From Accumulibacter sp. (lineage in GTDB: Bacteria > Pseudomonadota > Gammaproteobacteria > Burkholderiales > Rhodocyclaceae), in NCBI GenBank assembly GCA_031276375.1, contig JAISNE010000387.1, positions 1-7,170 of the forward strand: a stretch of 7,170 nucleotides of DNA. The letters are read 5' to 3'. The translations under genes and the position numbers were made by a program. Shown piece by piece: positions 1 to 6,181 of the stretch. Positions within the stretch are counted from its first letter, which is position 1, and every line of letters begins with the position of its first letter. A model generated the notes under the pieces. The model searched no databases, had not been told where the DNA came from, and worked only from the letters and a program-made list of their open reading frames with translations.

Positions 1-51
1 GCGATGGCCCTGCCTCCACGCCCCGCGCGGACGGGAGAACGCGGCGCGGGC

Positions 52-60
52 TGTTATGAT
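52..60 (+). promoter_or_regulatory. Extended -10 promoter element upstream of pmbA
   Basis: The sequence TGTTATGAT fits the extended -10 pattern (TG, one base, then a TATAAT-like hexamer with five of six matches). It would start transcription near position 67, about 24 bases before the pmbA start codon. I see no convincing -35 hexamer at the expected distance, which extended -10 promoters can do without. The same arrangement recurs before cstA and glyA. The assignment is from sequence pattern only. Confidence 0.5.
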
Positions 61-90
61 AACGACTTCGCCGTTTTCCTCGCCATCTCC

Positions 91-1464
91 ATGCCTCGAA
101 AATCCGCTCCGATCATCCACGAAGCCAGATTCGGCCATTCGCTCGATACGCTCCGTTCGCTGGCCCAGGACGTGCTCGGTCATTCCCGCCGGGTGGGCGC
201 CAGCGATTGCGAGGTGGATGTTTCGGAGGGGTTCGGGCAGTCGGTGACGGTGCGTTGCGGTGCTGTCGAGACCATCGAATACAACCGTGACAAGGGGATC
301 GGCGTGACGGTTTATCTGGGCCAGCGCAAGGGGCACGCCAGCACTTCGGACTTTTCCCGGACCGCCTTGCGCGAGACGGTCGAGGCGGCGCTCAATATCG
401 CGCGCTATACGGCGGAGGACGCTTGCGCGGGGCTGCCGGGGGAAGGTTTGCTGGCCGACCGCGAGCAGGGCTTCGCCAATCTCGATCTGTATCATCCCTG
501 GTCGTTGTCGATCGACGCGGCGGCCGATCTGGCGCGCCGCTGCGAGCAGGCGGCCTTTGCCGTCAGCCCGCGGGTGAGCAATTCGGAAGGCGCGACCGTG
601 TCGGTCCAGGAGGGGCAGTTCATCGCCGCCAACAGCTTGGGGTTCATCGGCGGCTACCCGACGTCGCGGCATTGTCTTTCGTGTTCGGTGATCGCCGGCA
701 AGGGGAGCGGCATGCAGCGCGACGACTGGTTTTCCACCGCGCGCGATCCGAAGCGGATCGATTCGCCCGAGGCCGTCGGCGCGCGCGCGGCCCGGCGGGC
801 GCTGGCCCGGCTCGGTCCGCGCAAGATCAAGACGTGCAAGGCGCCGGTGCTGTTCGAGGCGCCGCTGGCCGCTTCGCTGATCGCCAGTTTCGTCCATGCC
901 GCGAGCGGCGGCAGCCTGTACCGCAAGACGTCGTTTCTGGTCGATTGCCTGGGCAAGCGCGTTTTTCCGGACGCGCTGCGCATCGATGAGCGTCCGCATC
1001 TGCCGGGCGCGCTGGCGAGCAGCATGTTCGACAACGACGGCGTCGCCACGCGCGACCGGGCGGTGGTGGCGGGGGGCGAGCTGCAGGGCTATTTCCTGAG
1101 CGCCTATACGGCGCGCAAGCTGGGCATGCAGACGACGGGGAACGCCGGCGGCTGTCATAACCTGATCGTTCGGCCGGGCGCGGAGGATTTCCAGGGCCTG
1201 CTCGGGAAAATGGGCCGCGGCCTGCTGGTCACCGAATTGCTCGGGCACGGGATCAATTATGTGACCGGGGATTATTCGCGGGGCGCCGCCGGGTTCTGGG
1301 TCGAAGGCGGCGAGATACGCCACGCGGTCGAGGAGATCACCATCGCCGGCAATCTGCGCGACATGTTCCTGGACATCGCGGCCGTCGGCAGCGACGTGCT
1401 GGTGCGCGGGTCGCGGCAGGTCGGCTCGATCCTGATCGGCGAAATGAAGGTGGCGGCCGGATGA
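91..1464 (+). CDS. pmbA: Metalloprotease PmbA/TldE
   Basis: This encodes a 457-residue protein of the TldD/PmbA (U62) family, close to the usual length of about 450. In E. coli, TldD and TldE (PmbA) form a cytoplasmic heteromeric protease that matures microcin B17 and degrades the CcdA antitoxin; TldD carries the metal-binding HExxxH motif and PmbA lacks it. The protein here also lacks HExxxH and has the PmbA-type C-terminal block: TELLGHG from residue 381, then GDYSRGAAGFW at about 393-403, EITIAGNLRDM and a final GSILIGEMK. The N-terminal half has the conserved IEYNRDKGIGVTVY and AALNIARYT segments. The reading frame is open back to position 4, but the ATG at 91 gives the family-typical N-terminus and lies downstream of the -10 box at 55-60. 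No Shine-Dalgarno sequence precedes this ATG. No tldD is present in the window, which is common because the two genes are often unlinked. Confidence 0.95.
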   Translation: MPRKSAPIIHEARFGHSLDTLRSLAQDVLGHSRRVGASDCEVDVSEGFGQSVTVRCGAVETIEYNRDKGIGVTVYLGQRKGHASTSDFSRTALRETVEAALNIARYTAEDACAGLPGEGLLADREQGFANLDLYHPWSLSIDAAADLARRCEQAAFAVSPRVSNSEGATVSVQEGQFIAANSLGFIGGYPTSRHCLSCSVIAGKGSGMQRDDWFSTARDPKRIDSPEAVGARAARRALARLGPRKIKTCKAPVLFEAPLAASLIASFVHAASGGSLYRKTSFLVDCLGKRVFPDALRIDERPHLPGALASSMFDNDGVATRDRAVVAGGELQGYFLSAYTARKLGMQTTGNAGGCHNLIVRPGAEDFQGLLGKMGRGLLVTELLGHGINYVTGDYSRGAAGFWVEGGEIRHAVEEITIAGNLRDMFLDIAAVGSDVLVRGSRQVGSILIGEMKVAAG

Positions 1465-1468
1465 TCCG

Positions 1469-1486
1469 CCGCGCCGCCCGGCGCGG
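1469..1486 (+). terminator. GC-rich hairpin just after pmbA, possible weak terminator
   Basis: Five bases after the pmbA stop, CCGCGCC pairs perfectly with GGCGCGG across a four-base GCCC loop. The stem is very stable, but the T-run of a classical intrinsic terminator does not follow. It may slow or stop transcription or protect the pmbA mRNA 3' end. It also lies immediately before the -10 box of cstA. The structure is visible; the terminator role is inferred. Confidence 0.3.
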
Positions 1487-1504
1487 ATGCCGTCCGGCCA
1501 ATCC

Positions 1505-1513
1505 TGGTATATT
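1505..1513 (+). promoter_or_regulatory. Extended -10 promoter element upstream of cstA
   Basis: TGGTATATT matches TG, one base, then TATATT (five of six matches to TATAAT). Transcription would begin near 1520, giving a leader of about 120 bases before the cstA start codon. A recognisable -35 box is absent; the -35 position falls at the edge of the GC hairpin at 1469-1486. The surrounding 1500-1640 stretch is clearly richer in A+T than the genes on either side, as expected of a control region. Confidence 0.5.
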
Positions 1514-1543
1514 ATTCTTCGCGGACACGGAGGATGCATCGGA

Positions 1544-1642
1544 ATGGGGAATAGTGAATGGGGCCAATGGGGCTCGAATCCAGGTAGCATAAAAATAATG
1601 CATTTCCGGCCTACGCCAAACTTTCAAGGAGGGTTATCGTGA
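1544..1642 (+). CDS. Possible 32-residue leader peptide overlapping the cstA start
   Basis: An ATG at 1544 opens a 32-codon frame whose TGA (1640-1642) overlaps the cstA GTG (1639-1641) in a GTGA stop-start junction. GGAGG at 1529-1533 lies 10 bases before the ATG, and the extended -10 at 1505-1513 would start transcription upstream of both. The peptide begins MGNSEWGQWG and ends FQGGLS; its last codons include the cstA ribosome binding site. It has no membrane segment and matches no family I recognise. Against it being a normal gene: it uses codons the neighbouring genes avoid (two ATA, one TTA, one AGT) and its third positions are AT-richer. That would suit either a non-coding leader with a chance frame or a regulatory leader peptide. 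If translated, it could couple ribosome traffic to cstA. Confidence 0.3.
   Translation: MGNSEWGQWGSNPGSIKIMHFRPTPNFQGGLS
1626..1632 (+). promoter_or_regulatory. Ribosome binding site of cstA
   Basis: AAGGAGG is a near-perfect Shine-Dalgarno sequence ending six bases before the GTG at 1639. It fixes that GTG as the cstA start and is the strongest such site in the window. It also sits inside the possible leader-peptide frame, so ribosomes finishing that frame would occupy it. Confidence 0.85.
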
Positions 1643-3426
1643 ATATTTTGTTGATGCTGTGCATCTCTGTCGTGTTTTTCGTCGTCGGCGCGCAAATCTA
1701 TGGCAAAACGGTGGGCAAGTGGCTGGGAACCGACGCCAGCACTCCGACTCCGGCCACCACCATCAACGACGGCAAGGATTATGTGCCGACCAGGTTCAAT
1801 ATCCTGTTCGGCCATCATTTTTCGGCCATCGCCGGCGCCGGCCCGATCGTCGGCCCGATCGTCGCCATCCTCTTCGGCTACCTGCCGGTCTGGCTGTGGA
1901 TTCTGCTCGGCTCGGTGCTGATCGGCGCGGTCCATGATTTTTCCGCCCTGTTCGTCAGCCTGCGCGAAAGGGGCCGGTCGATCGTCGAGGTGACGCGGAT
2001 CGCCCTGGGCAACACCGGCTTTTTCCTGTTCATCTGTTTTGCCATCCTGATGCTGACGCTGGTGACCTCGGCCTTCCTTTCGATGACGGTGCAGGCGCTG
2101 ACCAGCAAGGTGCCGCTGGAATTGATGGGCCTGCCCGCCGACCAGACCATCCTGCGCACCGTCGAGGAAGGCGGCGTGCTGTTCGGCGCGATCGGCGGCA
2201 TCGCTTCCACTTCCGTCATCATCATCACGCTGTTCGCCCCGGTTCTGGGTTTCCTGCTGTACAAGCGCAATCTCGGCATCGGGCTGGGCTACGTCATCGC
2301 CGCCGCCGTCGCCGTGGCGTCCATCTACGTCGGGGTGCTCTCGCCCGTCAGCGTCAGTCCCAAGGCGTGGATGCTCATTCTGGCCGTCTATGTGACCCTG
2401 GCGGCCGGTCTGCCCGTCTGGCTCATCCTGCAACCGCGCGACTTCACCAACGTGCAGATCCTGTACATCGGCATACTGGCCATTTTCGTGGTGGTCATCG
2501 TCGGCGGATTGCAGGGCGTGAGCACCCAGAATGTGATGGTGGCGCTGGACGCCGGACAGGCCAAGCTCGGCTCCATCTGGCCTTTCCTGTTCATCACGGT
2601 CGCCTGCGGCGCCGTCTCCGGCTTCCATTCCCTGGTCGCCTCGGGCACCACTTCCAAGCAACTGGCCAATGAAGGCCAGGCCCGCAAGATGGGTTACAAC
2701 GCGATGATCCTGGAAGGCATCCTGGCGACGGGCACCGTCCTGGTCGTCTGCGCCGCCCTGTCGCAAGAGGATTACCTGCGCATCGTCTGGCCCGCGCCGG
2801 GCGCCGGATCGTCCAACCCCATCCTGGCCTTTGCCTTGAGCATGGGCCTGATGCTGCACCAGACCATCGGCCTGCCGACGCATATCGGCACCGTCTTCGG
2901 CATATTGCTGGTCGAAGGCTTCGTGGTCACCACGCTGGACGCCGCGGTGCGCCTGAACCGCTATCTGTTCGAAGAACTCTGGAGCGTGCTGTTCAAGGGC
3001 AAGGTGCCGGCCTTCATGCGCACGATCGGCTTCAACGCCCTGCTTTCCGTGGCGCTGATGCTCTGGCTGGCCTGGAACAACGGCTTTACCTTGCTCTGGC
3101 CGATGTTCGCCACGGCCAACCAGTTGCTCGCCGCGCTGGCCCTGATAACGGTGTCCGCCTGGCTGCTGAAGAGAAAACGGCAAGCGTGGTTCACCATCCT
3201 GCCGGCCATATTCATGGTCGCCACGACCATCGCCGCGCTGCTGCTGCTGATGCAAAAGTTCATCGCCAGCCTGCAAGGCGGCGCGGCCATCAGCGGCCCG
3301 CTGACCCTGCTGGTGATGGCCGTTCTGTGCCTGGGCCTGGCCCTGGGGCTGCTGTTGATGGCCATCAAGACGTTCCGCCAGTATCAGGCGGAAAAAAGCG
3401 GCCGGATAGCCGCCGTGCCCAAGTAA
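1639..3426 (+). CDS. cstA: Carbon starvation protein CstA family transporter (short form)
   Basis: This encodes a 595-residue, very hydrophobic inner-membrane protein of the CstA family, with more than a dozen likely membrane helices. E. coli members CstA and BtsT take up peptides and/or pyruvate when carbon is scarce. Family landmarks are FGHHFSAIAGAGPIVGP from residue 57, the LPVWLIL-PRD segment, and FLFITVACGAVSGFHSLVASGTT with KQLANE, about residues 316-345. LWPMFATANQLLAALAL follows near the C-terminus. E. coli CstA is about 700 residues; the protein here begins almost directly with the first helix and lacks roughly 100 residues, mostly in a loop region around residues 380-395, as do other short CstA proteins. 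The GTG start is set by AAGGAGG at 1626-1632. The gene has its own promoter candidate and ends before a strong terminator, so it is probably transcribed alone. No ybdD-like small gene follows, unlike in E. coli. The exact substrate cannot be read from the sequence. Confidence 0.93.
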   Translation: MNILLMLCISVVFFVVGAQIYGKTVGKWLGTDASTPTPATTINDGKDYVPTRFNILFGHHFSAIAGAGPIVGPIVAILFGYLPVWLWILLGSVLIGAVHDFSALFVSLRERGRSIVEVTRIALGNTGFFLFICFAILMLTLVTSAFLSMTVQALTSKVPLELMGLPADQTILRTVEEGGVLFGAIGGIASTSVIIITLFAPVLGFLLYKRNLGIGLGYVIAAAVAVASIYVGVLSPVSVSPKAWMLILAVYVTLAAGLPVWLILQPRDFTNVQILYIGILAIFVVVIVGGLQGVSTQNVMVALDAGQAKLGSIWPFLFITVACGAVSGFHSLVASGTTSKQLANEGQARKMGYNAMILEGILATGTVLVVCAALSQEDYLRIVWPAPGAGSSNPILAFALSMGLMLHQTIGLPTHIGTVFGILLVEGFVVTTLDAAVRLNRYLFEELWSVLFKGKVPAFMRTIGFNALLSVALMLWLAWNNGFTLLWPMFATANQLLAALALITVSAWLLKRKRQAWFTILPAIFMVATTIAALLLLMQKFIASLQGGAAISGPLTLLVMAVLCLGLALGLLLMAIKTFRQYQAEKSGRIAAVPK

Positions 3427-3433
3427 GGCCAGA

Positions 3434-3449
3434 CGGGGAAAATTCCCCG
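3434..3449 (+). other. Small palindromic hairpin after cstA
   Basis: Eight bases after the cstA stop, CGGGGAA and TTCCCCG form a seven-pair stem around AA (a realistic fold has a slightly larger loop). It has no following T-run. A second TTCCCC at 3465-3470 could pair with the same GGGGAA, so two folds are possible. It may help stabilise the cstA mRNA end. The role is inferred. Confidence 0.35.
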
Positions 3450-3468
3450 CCCTGCCTCCGTCCCTTCC

Positions 3469-3518
3469 CCGGAAACCCCGCCGCCGCCTTTCGCCAGCGC
3501 CGCGGCGGGGTTTTCCGG
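3469..3518 (+). terminator. Strong rho-independent terminator candidate after cstA
   Basis: AAACCCCGCCGC (3473-3484) pairs perfectly with GCGGCGGGGTTT (3502-3513). The stem continues outward as CCGG (3469-3472) with CCGG (3515-3518) around one unpaired T at 3514, giving 16 pairs. The TTTT run at 3511-3514 follows the GC-rich core as in intrinsic terminators, but it is short. A-T pairs at both outer ends mean it could act weakly in the reverse direction too. It separates cstA from the phosphatase gene. Confidence 0.7.
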
Positions 3519-3598
3519 TTCCGGGCAGGCCGCAACGCTTCACCCGCTTTTGCCCCGCGCCGAAAGTGGCTTCGAGCAAGGTTTTTCCAGTTTCGTAC

Positions 3599-3604
3599 AA
3601 GGAG
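3599..3604 (+). promoter_or_regulatory. Ribosome binding site of the histidine phosphatase gene
   Basis: AAGGAG ends six bases before GTG at 3611, ideal spacing. It decides between that GTG and another in-frame GTG at 3566, which has no such site and would add 15 residues unlike the family N-terminus. Confidence 0.8.
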
Positions 3605-3610
3605 TCGGCT

Positions 3611-4258
3611 GTGCAAGAGGAGGCGAGAATCTGTCTGATCCGTCACGGGGAAACGGCATGGAATGCCGAACTGCGCATCCAGGGGCAGCGCGACCTGCCG
3701 CTCAACGAGGTGGGGCTGGCGCAGGCGGAGGCGCTGGCGAGGCGGCTGGCGGACCAACATTTCGACGCGATCCACGGCAGCGACCTGCTGCGCGCCCGGC
3801 AGACGGCCCAACCGCTGGCCAGTGCGCACGGGCTTCCGGTACAGCTCGAAACGGCGCTGCGGGAACGGAATTTCGGCTGTTGCGAGGGGATGACGCGCGC
3901 CGAAATCCAGGCCGCCGACCCCGTCGTGGCGGAATCGCTGGCGGCCCGCCGCCCCGATTACGTCATTCCCGGCGGCGAAAGCCTGCGCCAGCATCTCGAC
4001 CGCGCCGGCGCGTGCCTGTCCCGCCTGGCGAGTCAATATGCCGGGCGGACCATCGCCGTGGTGACGCACGGCGGCGTGCTCGATCTACTGTACCGCCAGG
4101 CGCGCGGCGTGCCGCTGGAATCGCCGCGCGATTTTCCGCTGCCGAACGCTTCCATCAACTGGCTGATCGTTCAGGGCGAAAACCTGCGCTTCGAATCGTG
4201 GGGGGACACGGCGCACCTGACGGGGATCGCGCAGGCGCCGTTCGTCACCCGGATATAG
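3611..4258 (+). CDS. Histidine phosphatase family protein (GpmB-like)
   Basis: This encodes a 215-residue protein of the histidine phosphatase (phosphoglycerate mutase-like) superfamily, about the usual length of the small GpmB/CobC-type members. The catalytic motif RHGETAWN starts at residue 11, with His12 as the residue expected to be phosphorylated. Arg61 in SDLLRARQTA, Glu85 in LRERNFG and His153 in VVTHGG complete the active-site set. There is no signal peptide or membrane segment, so it should be cytoplasmic. Although such proteins are often named GpmB or 2,3-bisphosphoglycerate-dependent mutase, many act as phosphatases on varied substrates, and an alpha-ribazole phosphatase role cannot be excluded from sequence. 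No cobalamin genes are nearby to support that. The gene follows the cstA terminator; I could not identify a clear promoter of its own between 3519 and 3598. It ends 117 bases before glyA. Confidence 0.88.
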   Translation: MQEEARICLIRHGETAWNAELRIQGQRDLPLNEVGLAQAEALARRLADQHFDAIHGSDLLRARQTAQPLASAHGLPVQLETALRERNFGCCEGMTRAEIQAADPVVAESLAARRPDYVIPGGESLRQHLDRAGACLSRLASQYAGRTIAVVTHGGVLDLLYRQARGVPLESPRDFPLPNASINWLIVQGENLRFESWGDTAHLTGIAQAPFVTRI

Positions 4259-4333
4259 CCATTCCGCAAGCCGTTCTTCGCCTCTCACGGCACGGCGGAG
4301 CGCGTCTTTCCGGTGTTCCGGCGCTGGCCGGCA

Positions 4334-4342
4334 TGCTATGAT
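4334..4342 (+). promoter_or_regulatory. Extended -10 promoter element upstream of glyA
   Basis: TGCTATGAT is an extended -10 (TG, one base, TATGAT), nearly identical to the one before pmbA. Transcription would start near 4349, about 27 bases before the glyA ATG. No strong -35 hexamer is seen 16-18 bases upstream. It probably drives glyA, nrdR and ribD together, because no terminator is visible between them. Its place downstream of an alternative in-frame start at 4313 also argues against that start. Confidence 0.5.
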
Positions 4343-4363
4343 TCATCTCATTTTCAATGGCTT

Positions 4364-4369
4364 GAGAGG
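4364..4369 (+). promoter_or_regulatory. Ribosome binding site of glyA
   Basis: GAGAGG ends six bases before the ATG at 4376 and fixes that start. TCTCA at 4346-4350 can pair with TGAGA at 4363-4367, so part of this site could be held in a weak five-pair hairpin. Confidence 0.6.
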
Positions 4370-4375
4370 CCGACG

Positions 4376-5626
<1,251 letters not shown>

Positions 5627-5640
5627 TCCGGCGGCGGGAA

Positions 5641-6120
5641 ATGAAATGCCCATTCTGCGGGGCGTCCGACACGACGGTCGCGGATACGCGCATCAGCGAG
5701 GATGGCGACGTCGTGCGCCGGCGCCGGCGCTGCCTGTCCTGCGACAAACGCTTTTCCACCCATGAGCGGGCGGAAATCCGCATGCCGCGAGTGGTCAAGA
5801 AAAACGGATCGCGCGTCGATTTCGACCGCGAGAAACTCTCGGCCAGCCTGTGGCTGGCCCTGCGCAAACGGCCGGTGACCGTCGAAGCGGTCGATGCGGC
5901 GATCCTGCGCATCGAAGAAAAGCTGCTCACCCAGGGCGAACGCGAAATCCCCTCGGAAAATCTCGGCGAGATGGTCATGCGCGAACTGAAAAAGATCGAC
6001 CAGGTGGCCTACGTCCGCTTCGCCTCGGTTTATCGCAACTTCGAGGATGTCGACGCGTTCTCCGATCTGGTCAAGGAAGTATCGGGCGCCCGGCGGCGCG
6101 GCGAATCCGGCGGTGTCTGA
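5641..6120 (+). CDS. nrdR: Transcriptional repressor NrdR
   Basis: This encodes a 159-residue protein, typical of NrdR (about 150-160). NrdR is a zinc- and nucleotide-binding repressor of ribonucleotide reductase genes; it senses ATP/dATP through an ATP-cone domain. The zinc ribbon is formed by Cys3, Cys6, Cys31 and Cys34 (MKCPFCG and RCLSCDKRF). The ATP-cone spans about residues 49-139 and starts with the conserved [10 protein letters not shown]. The start at 5641 is certain because MKCPFCG is the family N-terminus; an upstream in-frame GTG at 5596 lies inside glyA. The preceding ribosome binding site (GCGGGAA region) is weak, which fits translation coupled to glyA 14 bases upstream. No NrdR box is evident near these genes, so its targets are elsewhere. 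Confidence 0.97.
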   Translation: MKCPFCGASDTTVADTRISEDGDVVRRRRRCLSCDKRFSTHERAEIRMPRVVKKNGSRVDFDREKLSASLWLALRKRPVTVEAVDAAILRIEEKLLTQGEREIPSENLGEMVMRELKKIDQVAYVRFASVYRNFEDVDAFSDLVKEVSGARRRGESGGV

Positions 6121-6181
6121 CCTGGAAAAAGCAGTAAACGCGACGCGCACGGCGAACACCGCGGAAAGAGATCCCCCCGCC

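Noticed and set aside
1..90. Possible start of a divergent minus-strand gene (a GTG at 19-17 reading leftward)
   Set aside because: Only six complete codons are inside the window, too few to support any gene call.
1566..1590. GGCTCGAATCC resembling a tRNA T-arm, possibly an attachment site
   Set aside because: The flanking bases do not form the five-pair T-stem, no acceptor stem or anticodon arm is present, and no integrase or prophage gene is nearby.
1571..1599. Second cstA promoter with AATAAT at 1594-1599 as the -10
   Set aside because: No -35 element or TG extension is present, and the start would fall just before the ribosome binding site; the element at 1505-1513 is better.
1465..1638. 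CRP-type or sigma-54 sites expected for a carbon-starvation gene
   Set aside because: No TGTGA-N6-TCACA palindrome and no GG/GC pair in the -24/-12 arrangement could be found.
1624..3600. 658-codon open frame on the minus strand opposite cstA
   Set aside because: It is a shadow of the cstA codon pattern in GC-rich DNA. The product is rich in Gly, Gln, Arg, Asp and His without any fold or motif, while the + strand frame is a clear CstA.
3550..4341. 263-codon + strand frame overlapping the phosphatase gene in another frame
   Set aside because: Arg/Gly/Ala-rich shadow product; the phosphatase frame holds all active-site residues and the ribosome binding site.
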